From: Owenia fusiformis
Lineage: Eukaryota; Annelida; Polychaeta; Sabellida; Oweniidae
Assembly (NCBI GenBank): GCA_903813345.2
Contig: CAIIXF020000012.1
Coordinates: 16,174,020-16,238,019, forward strand
Length of the DNA stretch: 64,000 nucleotides
Reading direction: 5' to 3'
The notes under the pieces were generated by a model. It had not been told where the DNA came from. It was given only the letters and a program-made list of their open reading frames with translations, and did not search any database. Position numbers and translations under genes: made by a program. Below, in pieces: positions 32,387 to 45,200 of this stretch (position 1 is its first letter; the number at the start of each line of letters is the position of its first letter).

Positions 32387-34921
32387 TACCGTCCATTCTA
32401 AGGCAACACAGTTTCTCCGTGTTATACAAGTATAGTCTTGCCCCCGCCCCCCTATCTAACAGGTCTCTTGTGTTGGAGATGTAGATGAGGGGTCCAAAGT
32501 CTTGAAGTAAGACTATAGTAATCAGTATACACTCGTTTTTATTTATGTTTCTGATTTCATAGCTTTGTATGCATTCATCCCGGGCATCCAGTCATTTTAC
32601 TCTTAATACTTTTGAAGATGATAACATTTTAATTGTTGAACTTATTACAATCTGACAATAGTTTACGAATATAATAGACCATAAGTTGTTTAACCATTCA
32701 TTAAAAACGTATAGCTTTAGGTTATCTAAAGGGAAATATGCAAGGGACCGCAGGGAGATACACATATTTCCCTTGGGATAATTAACCCTGTGTCGAATAC
32801 CGACCGTATACCGACCGACATAACCGTACCATACCTACTGAGGTTCAAGGTACAACATGATAATATAATCTTTCTTTCGTAAATTGAGTAAAGCGTAAAT
32901 TGAGTTTGCTTTTCACATGGCGATATCTTTTTTGATACACTACTAGACGTATATACCCCCTCGTTATGTGGATCCAGGGAATGCCGATGCCCCCCCCCCC
33001 CCCCTGGGTGGGCCCATAAAAAAATTTGGACCCAAAAATGTTGTAGGGCCTCAATTAGCGGGCATTTTTGGGTATTACTTGGCCTTTTTTTCCAGATTTG
33101 ACATTTGCCCCCTCCCCATCCCTTGTTAGCTTCTGGCGGATTCACCAGTGGTGCCGCAGTGGACTTGAAAATAAAATGGGACTCCGTTATATGGGAAACC
33201 GTTCAAACTTCTGAACATACGGAATTACCCTAGTTTGCACTGTTTTGAAGAAGGTGTAGGTGGAACATGTAAAATTATGGTCCCCTATGGACTATTTTCA
33301 CCCAAGTAGCCACCTGGTGGTGAGATTGGTAACTACCTACTGGAATCTGGGTATTTCATAACATCCCTGAAATGGCGTTTAATGTTGTACTTAGTTAAAA
33401 ACTTGTAACATGATCAACCAGATGGCATATAAAGAAAAGAGAGAAGTTACAGTCGAACGATGTTACATGACAAGCTTGCTGACAGTCTCCTTTTAATAAA
33501 ATGAGGTTGTGTTATAAAATCGTGAATTTCTGTCATGTAAATTGGTAAAAATAGTCAGCTTACGTTAAGTTGATAAGTATATGTATGTCATTATAGATGC
33601 ATGGATAAAATAGCTTATGTAATTTGTTGGGATGAAAAATTAATTGCTGCTTTTCTACAAAGATCCAAATGAGAGTTATACATTATTTTCCTTCCGAGGG
33701 TCCTCTTTAAAGGCCCCGTGCAAATATGGAAATATGCAAAACACTCCTTTACAATTTTTCATGATATTTTAATAAAAAAAGATTATCATCTTTGTATTGA
33801 AGTATTCGAATTTGCGCCATTTTTCAAATATTTAAATTTTTTAATCATCGAGCGGTCCATTGTACTTTGCAAAACACATTATCCTTTTAACACCATTGCA
33901 AAGATTGAACAAAACACACACCGTCCACAATATTTCGATAATACTTAATGTTTAAATCCTAAGTGATATATCATGATGTCACTTGGGGTCCAAACATTTT
34001 AAAAAGTGTAAAAACATTATCTATTATGCCAATCTTTTCAAAATAAACCAATGTTAATTGTCAAACTAGGCTGAAAAGAAGAATAAGTTATGTTTTAAAT
34101 ATTACTGAACCATTGTTTCTTTGATAACTTACATTTTTAAATTGCATTTTTACTCCACTTTCATTAGTTCATTTCTTGCTTTATTTGTCAATCAATTTTC
34201 TTAAATTTTTCTTCAAAAAACATACGAGGATGAATACTCTATTCATTGGTGTGAATTATCACGTATTAAAAGATACGGTTGACCTCTAAAATTAAGTTTT
34301 GAATAAATTCACACGCAAAGGTGCATTATTATCGTGCCAAATCCGTTGTGTTATTGTTTACTTTTCATAAAACAAATTATTTGGAACAATATCTTTGAAA
34401 GCATTAGAATTTGACCAGAAACCTTTTGTAAGGACTTTTGCGAGATCAAAATGTTGCAGTGCATAAGCAAACACCAGCATTTCAGCAATCAGCAAATTTT
34501 CTGTAATTTCCTTAAGGTGGTAAAACAAGGTGTAAAAGAAATAGGGACGCTTTGAAACTAAAAAATACTGTTACTTGTTACAACATCTTTTCTTTTCATC
34601 GATTCATGTCACGCTTATTCTGTTAGAAGTTCAACTGACTTTATTTCAGAATAATTATTCGATTTTTAAGGTTCTGGCAATACCTTTGAAAATGATCGGA
34701 GACGCGACCTCTTTTTCCGACCCTACCATTTTAGACTCTCTATTCCTTCTTGACATCTTAACATTTAGCAACGATCATTTCCTCCTACTTCATGACAAAC
34801 AAAATATTTAATATTAATAATGTATATAGATCGTATATCTGCATGTATATAAATGTCACTTTGTAGTGAAACCTCAGAATGAAAAATTATCCAATTCTGG
34901 GAACTACTTAGCAGTATTAAT
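32387..34921. other. Intergenic, no gene recognised
   Basis: AT-rich with a C-run at 32989 and a diverged CAGGCC-type scrap beside it. No exon supported. Confidence 0.4.
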
Positions 34922-37106
34922 ATGGCAAATGTTCGAGTCATATTTATTGTTTTGCTAAGCTGTAATACAGATTGTGCCTTAGACATAAAGCCGCATCTCA
35001 GTACTGAAGCCGACTATTATTTTGGACGTTTGGAGGACTCAACAAATTCAACTTTTGAACAAGGTAATGGTTTGATTTACTTTTTTGTTATTTATTCCGC
35101 AGTAATTTGTGTTTTATATAACGATAGCTCAATAAATATGCCTTTTACGATATAGATAACTTTTTAATTGACATGGTTATAAGCAGTAAAAATAGTTTGT
35201 GTATTTTAGAATCGGAGTGTACCACAATTTTGTACTGACAATTAGGAAACCAAATTTATATATATTATTTGAAAGGAATTAATCCCAAAACCATTTGTTT
35301 AATCATCTCCCACTGTCTTAAATACTGTATAAGTGGTATTTAATCCGAGTGGTTAATTTTCCGAATGGTCAAATTTCATCATTTTCCTAATTTTAATTTT
35401 CCTAATGAGATAAAACCTCCCATTGGATAACATTATAAAGACAATATTTCCGACATTTAATTTTCCGAAGCAGGCAAAAATTAGGAAATAGGCAAATTAA
35501 ATGATTAGGCAAAATTACCACTTATACAGTAGTGATTTCGCACTTTCAGACTTGACTGTCTAAATTTCTTTCAAAAATGGTGTCATATCTGTTAATGAAT
35601 ACTATATGGGGCAGTATGCGATAAGGTTTTTATTTTCCATAATTTGCGTCTTTTGTCTGGCAGGGAAGATCCATTTATGTTTTTTCTATTGTGTGTTTTA
35701 GTGGACATTTGTGACCTTATTTTCCAGAAGGGGTCTGGTCAGGGGATGTATTCGATGAAGGGACAACTAGCATGCACAGTATTTGGACGAATAATACTAA
35801 AACACAACGATCCGATGTTTGGACTAGATTTGCAGAGAAAGTCATAACAGAAGATACCGGGGAATGTAGGGACGATGTCGCGGAAACAGAAAGTAATGAC
35901 GTTGCCACGGTTACAAGCATGCCAAGAACTGCACCAACAAAACCAATCATACGAGACATTGAAGTTGAAATTAACAATTTCTCTACCAATTGCAGCACTG
36001 TAGATGTTGAAAATGCCTCAAAACCCAACAGTCATCCAAACCTCTCTGCGGAGGACTACTTAGTGTTCCGAATTTTCGATTTGGGTTACAAAATCATCCT
36101 TCCTCTTTGCCTTATCCTTGGTGTGTCCGGAAACATTTTGAACATCATCATTTTACGAAGGAGTCTTAGCTCAAGCAAATCCTCCATGAGTATCATTATG
36201 ATTTGTCTTGCAGTATCCGACATTGTCATTCTTATTGTTTGCACTCCAAGGTACATTATATATTATCTCTTTAATGATGATTACATAACTCATGCTACTG
36301 TGTTGTGTAGAATCTGGAAGTTTATCAATTACACCTTCTCCGATTTGTCATGTTGGCTTGTCATGGTGATCGCGTTTGAGCGATCCATTGCAGTTGGTTG
36401 GCCACATAAGGTAAACATTTGGTGCAGCAAACCTAAAACATGCCTAGTAATCGGTAGTGTGGTGATATTCCTTTCATGCGTAAACAGTCATTTTCTGATG
36501 TGTTATGAAGTTATACCGATAATCTCAAATCATACTGAAAAGTCTTACAAGTGTAGTGTCCAAACTGGAAGTTGGGAGTATTATTCTTTCTTTGTTTTTC
36601 CTTGGGTTGACTTTGCAATGTTTGGCGTTATTCCCGGTTTGTTTGTTCTCTCCGGAAACGCGTTTGTGCTCAAGCAGGTGTATTCTGCCGCAAAAAAACG
36701 AAAACATCATCTTAGTCAGAGTGTCCCTGAAGTAGCCCAGAATGACGAAAAGGAAAAATATCTTGTCACGAGAATGACAATCGTAATGTTTGCGATAAGC
36801 TTTTTCCAAATACTTAGTGTAATACCTACCATAGCTTGGCAGTTCGTATATGCATCCCTAAAGGATAATGATGATCTTGATAGTTACGTTACTATTGAGG
36901 TACTTGGCAATTATGCGATGATTTCATTTTACTTCAACACCATGATCAATTTTGTTCTCTATATTAGTTGCTCTCAGCGGTTTGCGGAGGGTTTTAAATC
37001 TCTCTTTTCTTGTTCTGGTTTCAGATGTACATCCTTAACACGGAAATTGAATTCTTTTTCACCATCTGGGACTTCACGAGATATAAATATAAATACAATT
37101 TCCTAA
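34922..37106 (+). CDS. Class A (rhodopsin-like) G-protein-coupled receptor, probable peptide receptor
   Basis: Exons 34922-35063 and 35728-37106 (donor GAACAAG|GTAATG, acceptor TTTTCCAG|AAGGGG, phase 1) give 506 residues. A signal peptide (VRVIFIVLLSCNTDCA) precedes a long extracellular N-terminus of about 165 residues with several N-glycosylation sites (NNT, NFS, NCS). Seven hydrophobic segments follow: TM1 with GNILN (G182, N183), TM2 LAVSD (D212), the TM3 cysteine (C241) able to pair with C323 in loop 2, and ERS (265-267) in place of DRY. TM7 has NFVLY where NPxxY is usual. The pattern fits invertebrate neuropeptide-type orphan receptors. The ligand cannot be read from sequence. It lies upstream of the SLC18 gene on the same strand. 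Confidence 0.88.
35323..35531. mobile_element. MITE with perfect 16-bp TIR in the GPCR intron
   Basis: TACTGTATAAGTGGTA (35323-35338) and its exact reverse complement (35516-35531). TTTTCCTAAT/ATTAGGAAA words inside also pair. 209 bp, TA at both ends. Confidence 0.85.
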
Positions 37107-37210
37107 GAGGTGTCTTTTATTATATTGGTTGTGGTGTCAGCGATGAACATATGAAAAAACTATTGGTTTTTGATCACAGTTTATGATCAAAGGAATGAAA
37201 TATGTAATGC

Positions 37211-38187
37211 TATACAGTGCGTATAAAAAAACGCAACAGATTGTTATCTTGGAAAAGCACAAAACCAGTGATAACAGCATTGATTTCATCCAATGCACCA
37301 TAAAGCCAGTTGTCTCCTCTTTATAATGATATATCATTCATTGATATTTGGTCATGGTTGGGTGAGTAATCATTCCATTTGCAAAGTGGGCCAAAATTAG
37401 CTTCGGGCCAAATTATAAACATTGTAAAAGTCAGTGTACGGAGCCCGATGCAATATTGGACGAAAACATAAAACCAACGCTGACTCTATCCTTTTAATTC
37501 AATGTACCAAGTAGCCAAATTACTCCTCTTTGCAATGGAATATCATTCATTCACTGTTCACAGGGAGTCATCTCTGGCCGAAAAATCAAAAAAGCTCGGA
37601 CCCAAGTTTAAAACGTTGCAAAAGTCAGTACAAGGGGCATAGGGGCTATTGGAAAAAGGTGTGACAGGTATGGCATAGACAGTGAAGTGTTCATACTCAT
37701 ATTCTTGCAAGAATACATCCTATACCCCTCCGCCACCACTTCCTTGCACATAAAAATGCACTCATCTGTCCACGTCATGCATAGTTCAGCCCTGAATCCT
37801 GCGTGGGTTAAAGCAAAGAAAAGCAGCCCACGGGCAAATCTTTCTCGAGGTTTTGCAATATCTGGTGGAGGAATTGTGAGCACAGATGCTCCTGAGATTG
37901 CTCCAGAAGAAAAAGTCACAACAATTCAAGTCAGGGGAACTTCCATTGGCACTTAACCCTTGCACTGATTTTTCAATATCTAAAACTTGGCGCAGAGCCG
38001 ATTTTGACCCACTGTGCAAATGGAAGGATTTCTCACCCAACCATTACCACATGTGAATGAATGACAAATCATTGCAAAGAGGAGAGACAGGGCTTTATGG
38101 TACATTAAATGGAATTGATGAAGTCATCACTAGTTTTGTGATTTTACGAGATAACTACATGTTGCGTTTTTTTGATACGCCCTGTAT
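37211..38187 (-). mobile_element. Decayed mariner/Tc1-like transposon with long TIRs
   Basis: TATACAGTGCGTATAAAAAA at the left and TTTTTTTGATACGCCCTGTATA at the right begin inverted arms of roughly 160 bp (AAAACCAGTGATAAC / CATCACTAGTTTTGTG; CCATAAAGCCAGTTGTCTCC / GAGACAGGGCTTTATGG). On the minus strand near 37890-37950 SPDLNCCDFFFW matches the SPDLNPxDFFLW block of mariner-type transposases. The frame is broken. Confidence 0.6.
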
Positions 38188-38189
38188 AT

Positions 38190-39075
38190 GGAATGACATT
38201 TTTCATGATATGCTGATTAAGCATGATTGTGTTAGCAACTAACGCATGGATTTTTAATGAATTAGATATGTATGTTATATATCCAGTGACAATTTATCCA
38301 ATATCCAATGACATTTTCATTATATTAATTAATTTACATGATTTAACATGATTGTGTTCGCAACTAACACATGAATATACAATCGGCTTTAATAACAATA
38401 TATGATCTTATGAATCAGATATGTATATTATATATCCAATGACATCTTCATGATATTAATTAATTTGCATGATTTAACATGATTGTGTTAGCAACTATCA
38501 CATGATTATACGATTGGTTTTGATAACAATATATGATCTAATGAATCAGATATGTATGTTATATATCCAATGACATTTTCATGATATTAATTAATTTGCA
38601 TGATTTAACATGATTGTGTTAGCAACTATCACATGATTATACGATTGGTTTTGATAACAATATATGATCTAATGAATCAGATATGTATGTTATATATCCA
38701 ATGACATTTTCATGATATTAATTAATTTGCATGATTTAACATGATTATGTTAGCAACTATCACATGATTATACGATTGGTTTTGATAACAATATATGATC
38801 TAATGAATCAGGTATGTATGTTATATATCCAATGACATATTCATGATATTAATTAATTTGCATGATTTAACATGATTGTGTTCCCAACTAACACATGAAT
38901 ATACAATCGGCTTTAATAACAATATATGATCTAATGAATCAGGTATGTATGTTAAATGCCCAATAAAAGGATATTTATTAATTCACATGAATAGTCATGT
39001 GTTAGCACTAACGTGTGGATCTAAGATTAATTTTAATAACAGTATAATAGCTAATGAATGAAATATGTATGTTAT
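38190..39075. repeat. 131-bp tandem array, six to seven copies
   Basis: Units with ATATTAATTAATTTGCATGA, TTTAACATGATTGTGTTAGC and ATATCCAATGACATTTTCAT repeat at exactly 131 bp in the middle (for example 38450, 38581, 38712). The array fills the gap between the mariner-like element and the CAGGGTG end at 39076. Confidence 0.9.
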
Positions 39076-39229
39076 ACAGGGTGGGCCAAAATAAAGAGTG
39101 CACGTTTACATTTACAATTCAGAGAACTAACAGAACTCTGTCTCTGATATACCATCAATGCATCAGCAAAAGGGTCCAGCCCAGAATTATCTTTCTTATT
39201 GTACTACTACCGGTTATTTTTGATGCTAT

Positions 39230-40065
39230 GACGTGTCGCAAAAAGGTCGCGCACGCATTGTTACACATTTTCGCTTTTTAACACCACAGAATGTGACGTT
39301 TTTTGAGAAAAATGTACACATATGGAAATCCTTTCGTCCTCCGCCTCTATATCTCAAAATATTTAAGGCGAGTAACTCTGATATCGTATATGTATTAACA
39401 ATGGGATAGGAGCATCATAAAACACGAATCAATTGATATTTTAGGTGAAATAAATATACGTGTTGCTGTGCTTGAAAATAGGCGAATGGCGTAAATTAGC
39501 CCTATTTTAATGAATTTTGAAAACCTTTCGTCCTCCACTTTTCCACATACAACAGAAAACACATACTTTTGCGAACAAAATCAACTATTTATTAATAAAC
39601 TAGAGTTTAAGAGCAAAATAATCATGTATGATTTTTTAAATTGATCTCGTATTTTTTGTTTAATGTACACCTGAAAATTTAAAGGTAACAAAAAATGAGC
39701 AAAAAAGGTCGCTATCAACAGATTCTATTTTTCAAACTCTATGACGTCACAATATGGGACGCTTACTAAAATTCATCCGTTGAAATAAAACTTCAATCTA
39801 CCTTTATCAAGACGAAAATTAAGTATAGTAGTCATATATTGTTTGAGTTATGAGCGCTTAAAGACAGGGGATATTTGCCTGATGTTTTGGTAAAAAACTA
39901 TTTTTTAAAAAAGAACGCGCAAGAATCGTGAACGGAGTGTAGTTGATCTAAAAACTTCATTGAAACAGCTTTAAAATGATATATAACTTTAATTAGAATA
40001 TTATCTTATAATCCGGGGAATCAAAGTTATATTCACGCGATAGCGCCACTTTTTTGCGACACGTC
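39230..40065. mobile_element. TIR element with GACGTGTCGCAAAAA ends
   Basis: Left GACGTGTCGCAAAAA (39230-39244), right TTTTTTGCGACACGTC (40050-40065), each with a TA-containing flank (CTATG / CTATAT). 836 bp, no transposase frame. Confidence 0.65.
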
Positions 40066-40162
40066 TATATATTATCAAAAATTTTAATATGTTTCAGCTT
40101 AGTAAATAAAGTTTTAAAAATTTACATTCAACGTTAGTAAATGTAAGTATTGTGTAATTATT

Positions 40163-40278
40163 AGTCACTACCAAAGGTGGTGATATATTGTTATTGTCTT
40201 CATTTTTTCGACGGCAGTTGGCGTCTCGCGTTCGGCGTCTGTAACAAATGGTAGGTGGTAACATTTTGCATGTTAATG
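40163..40278 (-). mobile_element. Short 'TGTCACCACC' element, copy 4
   Basis: Inverted copy: GTCACTACCAAAGGTGGTG, GGCGTCTGTAACAAATGG, GTGGTAACATTTTGCATGTT. Confidence 0.75.
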
Positions 40279-40317
40279 CCTTTTTGATATATTTACAATT
40301 AAATGAAGGTGTAATTA

Positions 40318-40411
40318 GAAGCTATATTTAAAACACATCTCTATTTAATATGTCCATTCTATTTAGAAGCTGTATTTAAAACACATCTCTATTTAATATG
40401 TCCATTCTATC
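40318..40411. repeat. Short direct duplication, 47-bp unit
   Basis: TTAGAAGCTATATTTAAAAC plus ACATCTCTATTTAATATGTC is repeated twice back to back. Confidence 0.85.
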
Positions 40412-41563
40412 AATGATCAAATCACCAAAACTAGTCCTGAACTCTTCTTGTAAACGTTTGTTTACTGTAGGTTTATTCAAAATTAGATGGTGCCTCGGTG
40501 CAGGTGGCCAGTTAAGGTGTGCGATGCAAAATAACCCGTTCTAAAAACAGTAGAAGTTGCGTTGGACGCTGACGAATCTATCAGATTGTCTTTTACTATT
40601 CTTCCACATCGCTCATCTTTAATTAAGGACTTCTTTCATTGACGGTGATAGGTCTTTGAACGCTCATTACACATACTTTGTTATGTACTAGATTGAACAG
40701 GTAATCAACCGTTACAAGTGCGCTATATCTTGCTGCGGAAAGACATTCCTGCGCATGAAACAAAACTTAGTCAAGATTAAAATATTTCAATGATTCAAAT
40801 CAGCAAATTAAAATCTAAGATACAGGATACTTGGTGGATGGATGATATAGTTAAATAAATTAAATGACGCATTCGGTCTAGAAATCTTGTTTATTTTGAT
40901 GTCTTTAACTTCAAGGTATGGACATAATTAATAGGAAGGTAAAGGGTTTTGTTGAATTGCATATGAAAGATAAAAATCGGGAAATCGTTAAACGAAAATA
41001 GATCAAATTGAAATATTCTATATCTTTACTGCGCAGTCACGAAAGGAAAGGGTATTAGTATAAGGAATTTTATACCTATCAAATAGAGGGAAATTAAAAC
41101 GTAACATTTGGACATGTTAATTATAAATGAAAATATTAAAAATATCACTGCAAAGCATGTGATTTACACTACCATCTTAGTTTTGCTAATGAGATAATTG
41201 TTCGTGAAATAAATGTAAAAGTAAAATGTAAGAATGAAGCGTTTATCAATAGTTTGATGCATTATGGATAGCTTCAATAACATACCTGAGTGAAAAAGAA
41301 ACAATATCACTATTTAAAATTGGAAATAGTCTCTTATAAGCTACTCCGAAACCGATTTTGAACGACGTTTTCCATCGAACAGGGAACATGTTACGTTTAG
41401 CGTTCTATTGGGCGGGCATCACGAACTGCTGGCAGAAACTCTGTGATTGGATATACAAACACAGGATAACGATTGTCGTTTATTTCTCAATGTGTTTGGA
41501 TCAGATTCTAATGACATCAATTGGCAAGTAATTTTACTACTGTTATAAAAATAATATACTAGA
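40412..41563. other. No gene recognised upstream of SLC18 exons
   Basis: Searched for the missing TM1 exon of the SLC18 gene (expected to encode an LLDNML-like motif and end in phase 1). None found here. Confidence 0.4.
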
Positions 41564-41723
41564 CAGGCCCGTAGCTAGGGTTTGCCAGGGGGGTCAGTTT
41601 TCAAAAAATTTCAAATTTGACAATTTTGGTCCAAATATGGCTAAAATCACTTGAAAAGTGCTCAAAATAATTTTTGGCCAGGGGGGGGGTGGTTCCTGCG
41701 AACCCCCTATGGCTACAGGCCTG
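41564..41723. mobile_element. CAGGCC-family MITE, copy 2
   Basis: Ends CAGGCCCGTAGCTAGGG and CCCTATGGCTACAGGCCTG. Interior AAATCACTTGAAAAGTGCTC matches the copy at 8805 in inverse orientation. Confidence 0.7.
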
Positions 41724-41925
41724 CTTGGTATGTATATACATTACATGTGCATATGTGCATAAATACTAAATAGAAATATCGAAAAAATGAGATATTTGCA
41801 ATCTGGGTTGGCGTAACAAGTGATCCCCAAAATATAATCCCCACTGGAATACAAACAAATACTTTTAATTGAGACAATTTTTCGAAACTTACTATAAAGT
41901 TGCAACATCCCTTTTACTTTCTAAA

Positions 41926-41991
41926 TACAGGGTGGGCCAAAAATGATATTCATCTTTAAACTTGGGTATTTTTTTTTTGCCCACCCTGTTA
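41926..41991. mobile_element. 66-bp mini-MITE with ACAGGGTGGGCCAAAA ends
   Basis: TACAGGGTGGGCCAAAAATG and TTTTTTTTTTGCCCACCCTGTTA with only about 25 bp between. It lies about 50 bp upstream of the first SLC18 exon. Confidence 0.7.
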
Positions 41992-42044
41992 TCGTTTAAA
42001 ACTGCAAAATAACAATTGTTACATTATATTTCAATCTGTTATAG

Positions 42045-42249
42045 TTCCAATCATACCAAATCATTTATTCAACCAAGAAACAAAGGATAACATTACGTTC
42101 CAACTTGCAAATGTGTCGACAAAGGATGATGTGGGAAATGATACTTATGAGGGAATCGAAGAAGAAAATGGTAAAGTTGGATGGCTTCTGTCATCCAAAG
42201 CAATTGTGCAATTTGCTGCTAGTCTTGTAGTTGGGCCTTTAACAAATAG
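42045..42249 (+). CDS. SLC18 exon: lumenal loop and TM2
   Basis: Acceptor TCTGTTATAG|TTCC, donor AATAG|GTAGGT. VGWLLSSKAIVQFAASLVVG is TM2. Confidence 0.9.
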
Positions 42250-45200
42250 GTAGGTATTACATAATACTCGATATTGGTTAGTAGATATATTGTATATTGT
42301 TCACTTTTAATTAACCAATCAGAATTAAGTATTTCAGCTGAAGTACTAACAAAATCACTTATTGATTCAAAATATGGATAGTTATCTTTGGAAGACCCTC
42401 ATTAACAAAATACATTTCATCTCAGAGATGGAAGCGACAAACAGAATAAGAATAAAATTTTGAATAAAAGGTCCATGTGCAGTATGGCAAGTGATTTAGA
42501 CAGTCATATCTTTCACCATGAGTACTTTCTGGATATAAATACAGTGGTTTTTATTAAAAAATATGTTTTCTTTAAAGTGAAGTCCCAATGATAGTAAAAT
42601 GTCAATCCAACTCTCTGAAAAATTATGGATTAGGACCCCACCCTGTCACTTTTTGTTTAGAAATGTAAGGCTTATTTTTTAAAAAGAGGATCTTGTTTTT
42701 CTCAATTTAAATATATCAAAAGTTTCTTCTACACGATATTAATAACTTCTGAAAGGGGGATGGGTATTGAAATGCGATAAAGTTAAAAACCACATTTCCC
42801 ATGTTATTTTGGTCATCGAAAATTGATATCTTCAAAACTAGACTTTCAATACCATTCTACTTTTGAAGATGTTTTAGACCCCTTGTTAAATAATCATTTC
42901 ATGCAGTAAAAATCAGAAAAAGATCCTCTTTTGAGCAAATAAGTTTGAAATATTTTGAAAAAATGTTGGCGTGAGGTCCCTATTTATAATTTTTCGAATT
43001 GTTCGATTGATATTTTTTTATCATTATGGGGACTTACCTTGAAAGAAAACAAGATGTTCTCATGAAAACCATTGTATTTATGCCCAGAAAAGTATTAATT
43101 GTGAAAGACATGACCGTCTCTAATTATTTGCCATACTGCACATGGACCTTTAATGGATCCATTCATTATTAAAAATTAATTAATTAATGTTCTTTCTTTC
43201 AGAGTGGGATATTCCATTCAATTATTTACGAGCACTGTGATCCTCTTCATTTGTTACAATTATATGTTCTTTCTTTCAGAGTGGGATATTCCATTCCATT
43301 ATTTACGAGCACTGTGATTCTCTTCATTTGTTACAATTATATGTTCTTTCTTTCAGAGTGGGATATTCCATTCCATTATTTACGAGCAAGCACTGTGATT
43401 CTCTTCATTTGTTACAATTATATGTTCTTTCTTTCAGAGTAGGATATTCCATTCCATTATTTACGAGCAAGCACTGTGATTCTCTTCATTTGTTACAATT
43501 ATATGTTCTTTCTTTCAGAGTGGGATATTCCATTCCATTATTTACGAGCAAGCACTGTGATTCTCTTCATTTGTTACAATTATATGTTCTTTCTTTCAGA
43601 GTGGGATATTCCATTCCATTATTTACGAGCAAGCACTGTGATTCTCTTCATTTGTTACAATTATATGTTCTTTCAGAGTGGGATATTCCATTCCATTATT
43701 TACGAGCACTGTGATTCTCTTCATTTGTTGCAATTATATGTTATTTCTTCCAGAGTAGGATATTCCATTCCATTATTTACGAGCACTGTGATTCTTTTCA
43801 TTCGTTACAATTATATGTTCTTTCTTTCAGAGTGGGATATTCCATTCCATTATTTACGAGCACTGTGATTCTCTTCATTTGTTCCTGCTGTGAGTATTGT
43901 TATGCAATTCATTGGTGGCACATTTTTTATAGTCTCCAACTTTTTGTGGACGGTGTTCGGCGGTCGGTGCTCGATGATTGGTGTTTGGAGGTTGGTGTTC
44001 GGCGTCTGGAACACATGCCAGGTGGTGACATTTTGCATGTTAATGCCTTATTAACATTGTTATCGTATTTTGGTTGGCTACAGTAGTAGCATTCCGAATT
44101 GTTTCGATTACCATGCGTACTTTTCATACCATGAAAATGGTACTTTTCATGCAATGAAAAAATGAATAAGAAATGTGAAAAATTGAAACTAAGACTACCA
44201 TGGGTGTAGCGCCCGGTACGCTGGGTACGCACAGGCATACCAGATGGTTGCAAATTCGCTCCAAATACAACCAAAGGACGATTCTCGGTTTGGAGAGCAG
44301 TCTCCTGGGCTAATAATTTTTTCATGAAAAATATAGAAATGTTACCCAAATTAAACCATGAATATTCAAAAGAGAACATTTAAATCTTCAAGATGTAAAA
44401 AATAACAAATTGGTCTTAAGCAGGGATAACGCTCAATTAGACCGATTCAATAAAATACAAGGCTCGATTTGGGGAAAGAAGTTCATCAGTGTACTGCGCT
44501 AATATTTTTTTTGCGAAAAATCTAGAAATATTACCCAAATTAAACTATGACTATTCAAAAGAAGACATTCGAATCTATATTATGTAAAAAATCAAATTTG
44601 TCCGAAGCAGGGATAATGCTCATTTAGATTGATGAACTTCGTTCTCCAAACCGAGAATCGTCCTTTCAAAATTTTACTGACCCAGATCCCCCCCGAATGC
44701 TCGTTTTTTGATTCACTCAACTCTTGTTCCTGTGGTGGTGGCGTACTACTTAGAAAAATAGCGATGAATGAATGAATGAATGAATGAAAAACATAGCACC
44801 GCGGAGCGTCCATTTTCACAAAAGCGCTAGTTGAAACGTTAACTACGTACTATCTTGTACTATCTTGTTCTGTGACAATCCCAACGAACTTAAAAACAGT
44901 TGATCGTTCTGCGTACAAAACTAAACATATTTTTAATAAATTGCAAATATTGGCAATGTTTTCTCTCATCACTCCCTCTTAAAACAAGAGAAGAATTGAA
45001 TACGCATATTTTTATGGAATATAGGAGAGCACTGTTAAAATGAAACAGGTGATGTCGAATTCGGATGTATCGGCCACTCTTTATATACCCTGCGTGCAGA
45101 GTCTAGTTAAACTACAGAGACAGAGCTCTCTTTTAAGAAGTGAAGCCGAACGAATGCAAAGGGTACTCTTTATATAATGCGTGGAAGAGATCTAGTTCTC

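Noticed and set aside
43251-43868. 130-codon frames in the SLC18 exon array as a repeat protein gene
   Set aside because: The period keeps frame in the 81-bp units only; the real product is the last exon copy, spliced to neighbouring SLC18 exons.
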